A stretch of 64,000 bases of DNA from Pseudofabraea citricarpa. Its lineage: Eukaryota; Ascomycota; Leotiomycetes; Helotiales; Dermateaceae. Each line of letters starts with the position of its first letter. Position 1 is the first letter of the stretch. The DNA lies in assembly GCA_029641185.1 (NCBI GenBank), contig JAPWGK010000003.1, positions 1,984,001 to 2,048,000 on the forward strand, in the 5' to 3' direction. This document shows, in pieces, positions 1-12,114 of this stretch. The notes beneath the pieces are model-generated. The model had not been told where the DNA came from and did no database searches. It worked only from the letters and a program-made list of their open reading frames with translations. A program made the position numbers and the translations under genes.

Positions 1-86
1 GCCACTGTATGTGATTCTTGTATTATATTGGTCTATTAATGACATGGCATTGAGTCAGAAGCTTGTCTGTCCAGTCAACAACCAAA

Positions 87-1720
87 ATGATAAACGACGT
101 CAGAAAGACCGCCGTTTCCCAGGAGCATCGAAGACCCCGGCGTCCACCTGCCACCCTTCGAACCAAAGATGGATGTTTAACCTGTGAGTTTTTTTCTGAA
201 GGAGATGAGATGAGATGGAATTCAACCCAAATTGCGTCGACTAAACAGAGCTGTGTCACGCAGGTCTGCAACGCAAGAAGAAGTGCGACGGGCAGAAGAG
301 CACTTGCGCCAACTGCCATCGCGTCGGTAAAATTTGTAATTGGCGACAGCCGAGTCGGAGTTCAAGAACGGCCGACACAAGAAGGCGCGCAGAAGTTCCT
401 GCTATGAAGCATGATATCGCTCAGGTCTGCTTCACAGACCGATTGAATCACACGGCTCTAGGCTACTCATGGACGGAGCAGAAGCTACAGATCTCATCAA
501 CAAGCATCTGGGCTCCTTTGATCCCGTCGGAATGGTCGCCACAGAACTGGGAAGTCTTTCAACACTATGTCAATGATTACCTCCCACAACTATTTCGCAT
601 TTCTGTCAACAACATGCACTCGAAAGCGATTGAAAAGCAGATGCTGGAACGTGCATTCCAGAATCAGTATATGATGAGTACATTGTTAGCCCAGGCAGCT
701 CTGCACCTGGCAGCGAAGAACAAATCGTATCGCATTCTTGCCCTCGGCTATCACGTCCAAGCTATCTCAGAACTAAGACAATACCTGGATGCCAACAGCG
801 TGGGATTCGACGAGATCAACGTATGTCTCTCCGCCTTAGGGCTCTGTATTTTCGAAGTAGGTGGATTTCAAACCGACATCAAGCATGTTGAAGTGGAGCT
901 CTCGAATATCCTATACTGACCTCGGTTTCTGTAGTCACATTTTCAAGAGTCTCACATCTCGCAAAATGTGGTCTCTCATCTGGATGGAGTCGCCAAGGTA
1001 ATCAGGCGGCGTGTAAGGGAATGCCCTGGATACTATGACCTGTCCAAGTCAGGTGCTGAAGTCGCATTGCAGCGTCTGATACTTGAGTCGTTCTTGTTCC
1101 ACGCGTCTCGCATACCGATGCTGCAGGGGAACTATACTCTACCCGTAGACCTCGATGCAACCATCTCGATCGCTGCTCAGATTTGTGAATCGGAAACTGG
1201 GAGAGGTGCATCGCTTTGGGACCAATCTCCAGTCCTCGGCGTGTCTTCTAGAGTGTTTCTCTTGATCTATAGGCTTTCTTGTCTCTCTAGGACCTCGCTG
1301 CTGGATCAAAAGAACACATTGCCGCAGGCGGAACTTGAGCTTGCTGTATTATTGCTCCAGCAGTTGGATAAGCCTGAGCCACAAACCCGCCAAAGAGCAT
1401 CTGATGCATTATCTACAAGTAATGAGATGCATCCAATCGCAGAAGCGGCCTATGGTACGAATATGGCCGAGGATGTCGAGAGGAAAGGCATAGAATTGAT
1501 GATCTTAGCTTGCAAATGTCTTGTAAAGTGGCAACAAAAAGAAGACAATTTCACCGATTCCGAAAAGGAAAAGGAGAGGTTGGTAGTTGCACAGGCCTTG
1601 GGCTCCATAGATCTACCAAGATCGCTATCGAGTTATGTGCATGAGTTGTATCGATGGCCCATGTTGGTGTTGCAGGATTTGATCGATAAGTCTGGGATGC
1701 AGATTGATGGTAGTTATTGA
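87..1720 (+). CDS. Zn2Cys6 fungal-specific transcription factor
   Basis: Exons by my reading are 87-183, 264-856 and 935-1720. The second donor is uncertain: 857 gives a 78-nt intron, and 893 would also keep the frame. Joining exon 1 to exon 2 completes a Zn2Cys6 cluster, CLTCLQRKKKCDGQKSTC followed by ANCHRVGKIC, with family spacing CX2CX6CX6CX2CX6C. This binuclear zinc cluster binds CGG-type sites in DNA. The remaining roughly 450 residues are alpha-helical and resemble the fungal regulatory domain, with stretches such as SQNVVSHLDGVAKVIRRR. The start at 87 is the first in-frame ATG before the cluster; an upstream ATG at 44 is out of frame. The protein is nuclear by family. The P450 gene about 2 kb downstream on the same strand is a possible target, but nothing in the sequence proves it. 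Confidence 0.85.
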
Positions 1721-3797
1721 TGGGAAGAATGTATCGGTCCTGCAACGTTGGAATATCGAAAGACGATAGTGCCCCACGACAACCTCAGTAGATCTCAGCA
1801 AAACAATATAAAGTGCTGGGAGAAATCTGTGCCACTCCCACTCGCCCGTGGGTAGGGAAAACCATGTTCAGAGCTATGCCTGTAGTTGCACCTACATCAA
1901 TTGCTTGGCAGTACACGAACATGAGTGTAGTTCAGAAAGCTAGCACGGTCTCAGATAGAGAGTGAAATGGGGTCGGTAACGAGAACTATCAAAACTCGAA
2001 AGTGGTCGCTACTCGGCTGACTGTAGAACCAAAAACCTGCAGGCCCTTCGATTCGCAGCCTCATGGTGAGATGCAGCAGATGTAATTTTGAGACCTATAC
2101 CTAGAAAGATGTATTTGGTTATCGTAACTCCATGTACTGTGTACATCAAGTCGGTCAATCCAAACAAACCGAACGTAAACATGACTCGCTTATATTCATA
2201 GCCCAAAAGAGGATACCCTGAAGCATTCTTGACGGCACTTGAACAGCATCAAATTCGAGCCTTTCTGTTTCTGGGCAATGGGGAATCATTTCTGCAGACC
2301 ATTGAAATCAAAATAAAAGAAAGTCTCGGCCACACTCCTCGAAACATTATATTCGAACGCCTATGTTCCTTTGAGTGCCGTTGACATCACGTTCTTTCTG
2401 TATACACGACAACTAAATCGCAACAGACAATCTGAGGCTCACTCGAGTTGATTTTAAAATAGAATAGAAAACAGAGCAGACAGGAAAGGAGACGAATTTT
2501 GGCGTCGGTAGGAGCGGAAGAAACCCTCACGGCATTATATAAGCAAGCGAGGCTCGAGATGTCAACTGCCGCGAATTTCGACTTCATCTGCCTGGGACAT
2601 CCACCGTGTTATCAATGGGAGCACAAAGGAGGGTAGGCCAGAATACGGTAGATGAAAAATGTGGAGGTTGAGGGACGAGAGAGAAAAGGTTGTGGGATTC
2701 TTAAGAGCCAAAGTCAGCGAGGGACGGCAGTTGGACGAGGCGATACTTGCCGAAAGATTGCTCGTGAATCGTGATGTCGTCCGTCCTCCTCCCCGAGCGC
2801 TTGCCTGTCATGTCGCTGAGAGTTTACCAGCGACCCCGTCCTTGGACTCTCTCCATCAGCTTGGAACTCTACATCCATGCAATGTCCTGCGAACGCGACT
2901 TCTATGATCTCACGCTGGAGGGCGACGGACCAGTCAGTGGCCCGCGTTGTCAGCTTGTCAGCCACACAGCCTGTCAATGGCGGGGATTTGGGGGCTTTTG
3001 GGGGAGGAATTGGTTGCCGGCCGTGGACTTCACTCCACCCCGGATCTCCACTTCAGCTCCTCCTCCTCCAGAGACAGAGCCACGAGAGAAAGTCGTATCG
3101 TCTTTCAAAACGCGACGCGGGTCCGTAACGAGCAGAGGATGCATCCCTCCGCAGATAGATCAGGAAAGCCTATCGTGATTTGGATTTTGGCTGCGAGAAT
3201 TGGCGAAGTTGCCGTCCCTATCTGCCGGCCTCCTGGGTCAGCTGGCACGCTGACGGTGGGCAAGTAGTCAAGACGACACGGCATCCACGTCAGAATTTGG
3301 AATGCTCGATTCACGCCGGCTGTCATGTTGACTTTTTGAGTCGGGCGCGTTTCAAGGCGGTAACTTTGTTGCAAGTCGAGACTGCTTCGGCAGCTCTCTC
3401 ATACGCTGGAATTACGGATGACTTGCCAAGGGTGGGTGTCATTTGAGTGGATTGCGAGCAAAAGCCACAGCCTCCAAGACCTTCGCAAATAATGTCAATT
3501 TTTATCGCCCGGAGTTGATTCTCCTGTGCGGTACTGTGCTAAGCACTGAATTATGTCTTGTGTAGGTATTGCAGAACGGCTTCAACGGCACTGCCGTATT
3601 GCGCCGCGTTGGACGGATGTGGCTATTAAACGTCGTCGCCTCCCGCTATATGTATTTCAGTATTCTTCGTCACTTCAACAGTGTCACATCTCCAAATCCG
3701 AAGTCGACCTTTTCAACACCTGGCACATGATAGCACCTGTCCAGTGTAATCATATTTCTCATATTCAATATCATAAGCATTCTCACTTCATTTGAAC
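1721..3797. other. Intergenic region before the P450 gene
   Basis: About 2.1 kb with only short, mutually overlapping ORFs that have no recognisable domain and no matching splice pattern. The 2650-3430 part is clearly GC-richer than its surroundings. I see no RNA gene or mobile element. Confidence 0.5.
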
Positions 3798-5597
3798 ATG
3801 GTAGCCGAGTCTCTCTTCGAAGCCGTTCTACGGCACTGGCCAATTGTCCTAGCAGTTGGTTTGACGGCATATGTAGTATCAAATCGTTTCAATCGAGGAC
3901 TGAATAAATATCCGGGTCCGTTTTTGGCATCCTTGACAGATTGGTGGAGATTTGTAGATGTGTACCACAAACGACCAGAAGCCACCCACATAAAGTTGCA
4001 TGAGAAGTACGGCGACGTTGTACGATTAGGTCCCAACACCATTTCTTTTGCGGACCCCAAGGCGCTGAAGTCAATATATGGATTGAACAAAGGCTTTGTG
4101 AAGGTGAGTGTCCCATCTAAAACTGTAGCCATGTATGCTGACACTCGTAGTCCGAATTCTACCCAGTCCAGCAATCTGTAGCTGGAGGACGTCGTCTTCC
4201 GTCCCTGTTCAGCACCACCTCCGAGGCATTCCACCAACAACTGCGTCGCAGTGTGAACAGTGTCTTTTCCATGTCTGCTCTTGTCCAGTATGAACCATTT
4301 GTTGACTCCACGACCGAGCTCTTCCTCACCCAGACCGAAAAGCTTTTCCTTGCATCCAAGGGCAAGAGTTGTGACTTTGCAAGATGGTTGCAATTTTATG
4401 CTTTTGACGTTATTGGTGAGATGACTTACAGCAAGCGCCACGGATTCTTGGAGGAGAATAAAGATATTGACGGCATCATCGGCTATATCGCGAACTTGTT
4501 TAATTATGTGGCTCCGGTATGTGCTGGGCTGAATAATTTTGGAATACTGATGACTGACGGCCAAAACAGGTCGGACAAATTCCCTGGCTTGATCTGGTGT
4601 TCCTCAAGAACCCTATTTATTTGCTAGCATCAACATATGGCATCGTCGATGCTACATTCCCAGTGGCACGTTTCGCCCAGCAACGAATGGCAGAGCGTTT
4701 CCCAAGTGTTTCTGACAAGGCAGCTTCCAATGATTCCATACTGCCTTCTACAGAGCCAAAGGAGAAACCTGTTGTCTCTCAGCCAGATCTTCTATCGAAA
4801 TTCATCCAGGCCAAGAAAGACCGCCCGGAATTCATGAATGACTCCTTAGTTTTGACATTGGCGGTGTCGATGGCATTCGCAGGCTCAGAAACAACCGCCA
4901 TTTCCCTCTCAGCCGTGTTTTATTATCTGCTCAAGAATCCCCGATGCCTGGAGAAACTTCTCAAGGAAATTGACGACAACGCAGCGCAGGGCTACTTTAG
5001 CAACTACGAAAGCGGGCTCGTGACGTGGACCGAATCACAAGGCCTTCCGTATCTCGATGCTTGTATCAAAGAGGCTTTCCGTCTGCACCCAGCTCCGGGA
5101 TTGCCGCTGGAGAGAATTGTGCCCCCACAAGGAGCCGAGATTGCTGGAGAGTTTATTAAAGGAGGCACAATTGTCGGCTGCAATGCCTGGGTGATCCATC
5201 GGCGCCCAGAGATTTTTGGCGAGGATGTTGAAGTCTACCGACCTGAGAGATGGCTCGCGGGAGAAGGAAAAGACAAAGCGAGCGAGGAGAAGAGAATCAA
5301 AGAGATGAACGGGACGATGCTGCAATTCGGAATGGGTGCTCGGACATGCATTGGGAAGAACATCAGCCTGCTAGAAATCTACAAGCTGGTTCCGACCATG
5401 CTGCGCCGGTTTGAGGTAAGGTCATCCTTCCCACGCGTTGTACAGCTCACTAACTTGTACGTCAACAGATCCAACTTGAAGACCCAGCGCAGGAATGGAA
5501 ACTTCACAATGCGTGGTTCGTGAGGCAACTAAACTTCAAGACAACTTTCGCGATTCGGAAGCTTGTACAGCCTGGGGCTGAGAAGGTAGAGCCATGA
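3798..5597 (+). CDS. Cytochrome P450 monooxygenase, pisatin-demethylase-like
   Basis: Exons 3798-4103, 4151-4516, 4570-5415 and 5469-5597 join to 548 residues, normal for a microsomal fungal P450. The N terminus has a membrane anchor (about residues 11-28) followed by the PGP hinge region YPGPF. P450 landmarks are the I-helix AFAGSETTA, the ExxR motif in KEAFRLHP, the PERF-like YRPERW, and the heme loop FGMGARTCIGKNIS with the proximal cysteine near residue 484. The protein would sit on the ER membrane and oxidise a small hydrophobic substrate with a P450 reductase partner. Substrate cannot be read from sequence; the C-terminal half resembles the pisatin demethylase/CYP57-like groups. All three introns are short (47-53 nt) with normal ends. 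The Zn2Cys6 gene upstream is on the same strand. Confidence 0.93.
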
Positions 5598-6439
5598 AGC
5601 TCCAAACTTGCCCGATGAGAAAGAGACGGATGCATGGGAATAGCGACATCCCTTTTGATTTAGCGAGTTAAAAGGGAATACAATAGGTTCTGACGAGAGA
5701 GAGTGAGATTCGGTGCTCCTGTGCCCTTTTGACGTGTCTGCTTCGCAACGCAACGGATGTAATCTCGCACGCCCTCGCGCTCTTCACGTAATTGGGCTTG
5801 CTTGCCGCCACGTGATGCCGAGACTATTGACAATCTCCCACGCGAGCGCCCGACACGAACTATTCCTGATGTAACCTGACTGCATGATATCAGTCTCACG
5901 CCTGCAGCTCGAAGCTCGAAGCTGAAGCTTAGCAAACGCCAAAGAGGTCCTTGCATGTGGTTTTACCTGACGCCGCTGGTACTGAAAATCTTGTTTTTTT
6001 TTTTTGTTGCGGTAGCACTTTGTCACTGTCGTACAGAGGAGCAACTTGCGGAGGGAGGCTATGCCGCGCCCTCCCAAGATATGAGTAAGCTTTCCGGGCC
6101 GGGCAGGGCTGTTGAAGGCACAGCATTGCTTTTTTGCTTTATGAAGCCCAGATGCTCGTTATCTATACGTCAAATCTCCCCTGAGCCGTCTGACGGTCGT
6201 ACACAGGCTTGTTTTAGTGGAGGGGGCGCCTTTTGAGCCAGCGTCGTCTTAGCTGTTCTCATTGGGAAGAAGTCCAAGTCGAGGAACGGAACCCCTCATT
6301 TACACTTCTTGCACCAGTTTGCTTGTTCATAAAAGCTCCCGTCGTGGCCCCAACTCAGACGCAAACTCTCGCAATCCAACTCATTCACTGCGACAATCTT
6401 CGCAAAATACCTCAATTAGCCCCCAAGCTCTGTATCAAC
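5598..6439. other. Intergenic region / cupredoxin gene promoter
   Basis: No gene is supported here. It holds a T13-class homopolymer around 5993-6005 and a TATA-like CATAAAAG at about 6329, some 110 bp upstream of the cupredoxin start. ORFs in this stretch are short and lack domains. Confidence 0.5.
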
Positions 6440-7227
6440 ATGTTGTTTAAATCTTTGTGCACTTTGGCTGCCGTTGCAGTGGCAGCTAATGCAGTATGTC
6501 ATGCTTCCGAGATCTGAGCAATTACGTCGATGAAAAAGTGGTGCTAACAGGTGACATCTGCAGGCCACCATAGATATCAGTGTTGGCGAAGATCGCACCA
6601 TTACCTTCAACCCATCATCTGTGACCGCAGAGGTTGGCGACGTCTTGGCATTCCATTTCTACTCAGGAACCGGAGGCCACAGTGTAGTATCCAGCACGTT
6701 GGACTCGCCGTGCGTGCCCGATGCCAGCAGCTTCTTCTCTGGCTACATCGCGGGCAATGACCAAGGTGTTCGTGGTTCCTCTCTCTCTGCTATACGCTCT
6801 GATGGACTGACCAAATTTCACAAAACAGGATCAGACATACGAGGTCACCGTCAACTCAACGGACCCCATATGGTTCTACTGTTCGTTGAGCAGACATTGC
6901 CAAAACGGCATGGTTGGCGTCGTGAATCCTCCAGCAGGCACTCAGCTCTCTGCATATCAGAGCGCCGCCGCTGCCGTTGCAGCAGCCTCAGCTCCGGGCG
7001 ATCCAGTTGGAGGTGTACTCACCAGCCTCGCCCCGTCGTCAACAGGCTCAGCTAGCTCGACCGGCACAGGCACGGGCACGGCTACTGATGCTACGGCGAC
7101 ATCGAGTCGCACTTCTTCTGGAACGGCTGCTTCTACCTCCACCAATGCTGCTGGTCAGGTCTTTGGTGAGATGACTACTGTCGTCACCTTCGTTGTCGCT
7201 GGAGGAGTCGCCGCTCTCATGGCTTAG
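6440..7227 (+). CDS. Secreted, probably GPI-anchored cupredoxin-domain protein
   Basis: Exons 6440-6493, 6564-6767 and 6829-7227 encode about 218 residues. Exon 1 is exactly the signal peptide (MLFKSLCTLAAVAVAANA). The next roughly 100 residues form a plastocyanin-like fold with all four type-1 copper ligands: His in GTGGHSVV, Cys in IWFYCS, His in RHCQ and Met in NGMVG. A Ser/Thr/Ala-rich linker follows and ends in a hydrophobic tail (FVVAGGVAALMA) typical of GPI-anchor signals. Such proteins are common at fungal cell surfaces; the exact role is unknown, with copper binding or electron transfer likely. The second intron must start at 6768 (GTTCGT) to keep phase, a weak donor, so this junction is the least certain part. 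Confidence 0.85.
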
Positions 7228-7845
7228 GTTTGATGCAAAAGATGATCGGGCGTGCAGAGGAGACTGGAAATAGGTTGTGCCTGTATTTAACTTGTATAAC
7301 AAAAACAAAAAAAGATAGAAAAAATTCAATGCGGATGTAAAAGACTGCTTATATCACCTACAACTCAGAATGGCGTTTTCGTACATCAGCTTGTTGTGCA
7401 TCGTTTTCTGCTATTGTACGTCGTAATAGCCTGCAGTACCCTCTTCCCTAGCCTCGCTGAGGGATTGCTGGTAAGCTACCGCCAATCCAATCACCACTTA
7501 CCCGTGTTACTCGAACAGAGACATGTTCAAGCGAGTGGCACCTGAGTGGTACTTCAGGACGCTGGCAGCTTTCATCTACAAGAAAGAGATTACAAGAGCT
7601 TATACGAAGTTACACGATCTAATAGACCCAGACCTGCGTTCGCGCAGATTATCTCATGTAGAATAAAACTCGAATTATATACAGAGTTGAGATTTCAAAT
7701 TTTGCGCCTGGTACAAATATCTACCTACTGGGAACACCACCCCATGCCGCTTGCCCCTTTTAATATGCCTACACTTAATCTTACTCACAACGGCGTTCCG
7801 CAGTTATACATACTTATCTGCTTCTAATTATGTAGAGCGTGAAAT
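7228..7845. other. Convergent 3' intergenic region
   Basis: Lies between the 3' ends of the cupredoxin gene (+) and COX15 (-). AT-rich with A-runs just after 7300, as expected of 3' UTRs. No gene recognised; one 93-codon ORF at 7546-7827 has no domain. Confidence 0.5.
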
Positions 7846-9404
7846 TCAGTAGTCCAGTCTTCTGATTTTTCTGCTGGCTGCGACATGCGTGGATGAAGGC
7901 AGGGCAGCACTTGTGTACTTGAGCTTGCTGGACAAAAGTCGCATGCTGCTTCTAGGAACCCAGACTCTGTTTCCAAGAACCATGACGCCGGTAAGCAGCG
8001 CCAAACTTCCGGCTTGATGCGCTGCTGCTAGTGGGGTGGGGACGAGATAGATCAGGGTGCTAATTCCCAGTAGGACTTGCATCATGACCAGATGCACAAC
8101 ACCTAGCATTCCCTTTCGGGCAGAATTTGGTAGTGCTGCTTTCACTCTTGGCGAGAAGCGCGAGTAGGCCCAAAGAGAAAGAATCACGGTAAATGTAGTG
8201 GTGGCTAGGATGCGGTGATCAAGTTGTACGGTACTGGGGTTCTCGAGCATATTGCGCCACCAGATATCGCTTCCGTCTTCCTTGCGACTATAAAACTTAT
8301 CGAAGAGTTCGCTTTTTGGTGGTGCAAGACCTACACCCATGCGTGGAAATTCATTGTAGATCAGTCCTGCATCTAGGCCTGCAACTAGTCCTCCTGACAT
8401 GGCGGTGGTGAAGACCAGGAGTGCTAGTCCAGCTACGGATTTGCGGAAGACAGAGAGTTCAGGAGATGCGAGACGGAGGAGTTTGGGCATGTTACCCGCA
8501 GGGTCGGATACCAATCTGTTGTCGCGCAGAATTGATAATCCATTCCAGAGCATTGCTGTGTAGCAGAGAAACGCTGCTCCGAGATGTGCCGTCAATCTAT
8601 ACTGGGATACTCGTGGATGACTCCCAGGTGCAAACAGGTCGTCTTTCAATCCCGATTTCACCATCCACCATCCCAATGCACCTTGTGTTCCAATTAGGCA
8701 TGATATTCCAAACAGGCGACGAGCCATGGCAGCAGAGACCTTGCGGCGGGCAACAAAATAGACAGCAGGTACAACGAAAGATAGGCCGACGAAGCGGCCC
8801 CAAAGCCGATGGCCCCATTCCATAAAGTAAATCTTCTTGAACTCATTGAGTTGCATGTGCGGGTTTAGAAGCTTGAATTCCGGAGAGGCGCGGTATTTCG
8901 AGAATTCGGAGTCCCAGTCGGCAGCTGAGAGGGGAGGCAACGATCCCGTTACGGGTTTCCATTCTGTGATGCTCAATCTAGAATTCATCAGGATCTTGAT
9001 CACCCATGGGGAGATTGTGCCTACCCGGATTCCGTCAATCGCGTGAGCCCTCCAAATACTACAATCCCAAAAACACTTGCTGCACTTCCCAGAAGCCAGT
9101 ATGCGACTGATTTTGAACTTGTCTCGGGGAAGAAGGATGGTTTCGCCGGAGCTTTGGGCGGTGGTTCATGAGCGATAGTACGGCCCAGTGAGCCTAAAGG
9201 AGAGGATTGTCTGCGTGCAGCATTGAGAGTGGTATCAGGAACTGCAGTGGTGAAGAATCGTATGTTCCCAGACAAAGCAGACTTCCCGGAGCCTTTCGCC
9301 TGTCGAAGGATGGGACTGGGACGCCGCAGACATTGATGGCAGATGAAGAAGTCCTTGGAGAGCTTGGGAACAGCTCTCCTCACTCCCGGTACTATTGAAG
9401 CCAT
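7846..9404 (-). CDS. COX15: Cytochrome c oxidase assembly protein COX15, heme A synthase
   Basis: Exons on the minus strand are 9404-9025 and 8977-7846, with a 47-nt intron that splits GG|A and restores LTRLTESG-LSITEWKPVTG. The 503-residue protein matches the eukaryotic COX15 family. It oxidises the C8 methyl of heme O to make heme A for cytochrome c oxidase, in the mitochondrial inner membrane. The N terminus is basic and hydroxylated like a mitochondrial presequence. The hallmark heme-ligand histidines are visible in FMEWGHRLWGR, TAHLGAAF, QLDHRILA and AAHQAGSL. Several hydrophobic helices follow. The start at 9404 is the first ATG; translation from an upstream TTG was not accepted. Housekeeping gene, divergent from the transporter at 9735. 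Confidence 0.97.
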
Positions 9405-9734
9405 TGTCGAAGGATGTACTTGGCTGACAATCAGGCCCAAGAAGAGTGGGCAGATTGTTGCATCTAAAAGATCGATGGGTAGATTATGTCAGCAAGGAGG
9501 GTGCGACACCAGCGAGGCGAGCGAGGATCACGGAGCTTTATTTCGCCGGACTTTACGAGGCTGTGCGAGCTTTGAACCACATTCGTGATCGACTGGCAAC
9601 AGGCAGCTGAGAATGTCCCTGAATTTTTGCATCCTCTTTCCCTCGTCTCTCCTCTCTCTGCACACCTCTTCAAAAAGGCCTCGTCTTCCCATTGAAGTAT
9701 GACAAACTTTCCCGTCTGATCATCTTCAGTTCCC
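9405..9734. promoter_or_regulatory. Divergent promoter between COX15 and a transporter gene
   Basis: A 330-bp stretch separates the two divergent start codons, so both promoters must lie in or overlap it. It has pyrimidine-rich tracts near 9640-9665 typical of fungal core promoters. No specific operator recognised. Confidence 0.6.
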
Positions 9735-11376
9735 ATGTTCTCTCCACGCAATACAGACTCGCCAAATCCATTCCGTCCCGCGTTGCAGTACCTCCTCTCT
9801 GACAGGCCTCGATCAACTGGCGCGAACCATAGGCAGAACAGTTCCTCTGGCAGCCTGGATTCAGAGAGCGGAATAGGCGCTGCGAAAATGTCTGCGACAA
9901 GGAAGGACTCCTCGGATTACCGTGCGAACTCGATCCCGCTCATTTCCCTCTCGCGATCGCCGTCTCCTTTCCAGCGTCGGCGATCTGGTTCGAACCCTTC
10001 AGACACAGACGAAGATGATTACGATCAGCAGAACTCGGATCTGCGCCCTTTTCTCTCACACACTTCAGAACAGGGCAAGCGACAAGGCTGGAAAGGCTTC
10101 CTACAAGATGGCGGGCTAGGACAATGGCTTTTTCTGTCTCCAACTGGATGGTCGATATATGTGGGAATATTGGTGTTATGGCTCGGGGGTTGTGGAATTG
10201 GTCTTACAATTATGAACCGGATTATCCTGTGGAGTATGAAATTCTTCAAAATGTTTTTGGAACTGCTCACTAAGTCTTTTCGTAGCTGGAGTTTACAAGT
10301 TTCCATATCCATTGACGACGACGTTCATCGAAATGCTTCTAACACATGGGTTATTGTTGGCTTCAGCCAGTCTCACCCGTTTGGCTAGCCCCTGGCTTTT
10401 AGGTGCAGGACTTAGTGGCATGATTGCACCCTCGTTTCCTCTACAATCACAATCGTCGCCAGTAGGGTTTCGAGGTCAAGGCAAACGACACGGTATCTTC
10501 GCAACTTTAAAGAAGTGGACATCCAGCAGCTCTGGAGGGATTGCTGGAGGAGGTTTGTTTGAGTTCGATTTACACGTCGCACGACAAGTCTTGCCTCTTG
10601 CCGTCATTTTCGTCGGCAAGGTCATTCTTAGCAATTTATCCTTCGCTTATGCTCAGTTACCGATCTATATCTTGGCACGAGTTGGAATCATTCCCTTGTC
10701 CCTCATCTTTACTTCAGTACTTAGCAAGTCACAGCATTCAGTATCTACCATATCATCAGCTCTCACGGCTACACTAACACTTCTTGTCGCTGCGGCGAGG
10801 CCACACATCCGAGTAACATGGGAGAGCATTGTGGCCGGTGTGTTCTCGTCATTTTTCGTTGCTCTTTATCCTGTACAGCTGCAACGTACTTACAAGGCCC
10901 TGGTTACAAGCCTCGTGCCACAAGGTGAAATCATGGGCGGTTTCCCTGGTTATACCAACGGCCCCACAGATGCATCTGGCACCAGAGAAGAAGCTCGGGC
11001 AACATGGCGCCTTCTTCATTACACGTCGCTTGTCTCGATCATGGTTTTCTTCCCGATTCTCTTGATGTCTGGCGAGATTGGAAACATTAGGCGGAATTGC
11101 TATTTTCTGGATGTATTCTTCCATTGGCTCATGGTTACTTGTGGCGGTCTAGGAAGCTGGGCGGTCTTCTTTGGCACCGTACTTCTCACCAAGGCGACAA
11201 GCCCGCTTACCACTACATTCTTGTTCGTCCCAAGAGCTGCATTCATGCTGCCGATTATGGCGCATTTCAAAATGCCAACCTACAGCTGGGTTGGTATATT
11301 GATGTGCTGGGTGAGCTGCACCTGGTTCTTATTAGGACGCAGGAAGGAGGGAAAGTCCATGGAACGACTTCGATAA
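9735..11376 (+). CDS. DMT-superfamily nucleotide-sugar/triose-phosphate transporter-like protein
   Basis: Exons 9735-10233 and 10286-11376 give 529 residues. The first 135 or so are a polar, Ser-rich cytosolic tail (RRRSGSNPSDTDEDDYDQQ). After that come about ten hydrophobic segments of the EamA/TPT type. The splice rebuilds the family motif MNRIILWTGVYKFPYPLTTT, close to the K/FKFPYPLTxT motif of SLC35C/Vrg4-like transporters. A second conserved stretch, SPLTTTFLFVPRAAFMLP, lies near the end. The likely site is Golgi or ER membrane, exchanging a nucleotide sugar for a nucleoside monophosphate. The GDP-mannose pyrophosphorylase-type gene at 35 kb would supply such a sugar, but that link is only thematic. 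Substrate is not assignable. Confidence 0.82.
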
Positions 11377-12114
11377 GGTGCAATTTTTGATAGGTGTATT
11401 ATTATCTAACTATGTTTTAGATTGAGTTTTTTGTAAGTGCACAGCTTGTATAATCATGTAGGCGCATGGTATGAGGTTATATCAGTCAGTTGAAGGCTTT
11501 GATGTTCCTGTCAGTCGTTCTCTGTGAGAACCTTACTTTTCAATCGCACTTTATTATACTAGGAAAATCCGATGGCCAGTAGACTTGAGGTGTTCTAAGC
11601 AGTACGGCCTGCATCTCAATGAACAAGCAAACAAAGACGGGATACAGCGGCTGCTTATCGTGTTATCCCTCGCTTCCTGGCCAGCCTCGCTTGTAAAATA
11701 GGGGGCCATGCCGAGCGGCATCGCTTATCAGACGGTCGGCAAATCCGTCGGGTTTTCAACTTGAATTCTCACCCCACCATAGAGATCCAAATAGGAAGGA
11801 GGGGCAAAACAGTGGCAACGACGGCATATTGACAAATAGATTGATATAAAGCGATACACTTGTACTCCTTCACTTAGGGGCTTTGTCACAGGTCGGCCGA
11901 CACCGGTCGCAGCATCAGAGGACATTATTATTGCAGACGCTTACATCTTGTCTGACAAGCCCCTCTCCATTCTTGTACATTGCATTTCGCCTTTTTACAC
12001 CAATATCACGCAAAAATTTAACTTTTTATTGCGGGTTTTAGAATCTCGATTTGAAGATCTCGAGATTCGAAATTTGATTGTTTAATAATTGAAATATTGC
12101 GAGACGTTTGCGAT
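11377..12114. other. Intergenic region upstream of the aminotransferase
   Basis: About 740 bp with the 3' end of the transporter gene and the promoter/leader of the aminotransferase. It holds the inverted repeat at 12041-12068. No further gene seen. Confidence 0.5.
12041..12068. repeat. 8-bp inverted repeat in an aminotransferase leader
   Basis: GAATCTCG (12041-12048) and CGAGATTC (12061-12068) are perfect inverted arms with a 12-bp spacer, 47-74 bp upstream of the aminotransferase ATG. Either a hairpin in the leader or a palindromic protein-binding site is possible. Confidence 0.5.

Noticed and set aside
2771..3178. 135-codon ORF in the GC-rich stretch before the P450
   Set aside because: Several overlapping ORFs exist in all frames of this GC-rich DNA, none with a domain or codon pattern that stands out.
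3792..3797. TTG/upstream in-frame starts for several genes (P450, COX15, SDR, FAS1)
   Set aside because: Each has an ATG a few codons downstream that gives the expected signal, anchor or domain start.
8421..8825. 134-codon ORF antisense to COX15
   Set aside because: Shadow of the conserved COX15 exon on the other strand.
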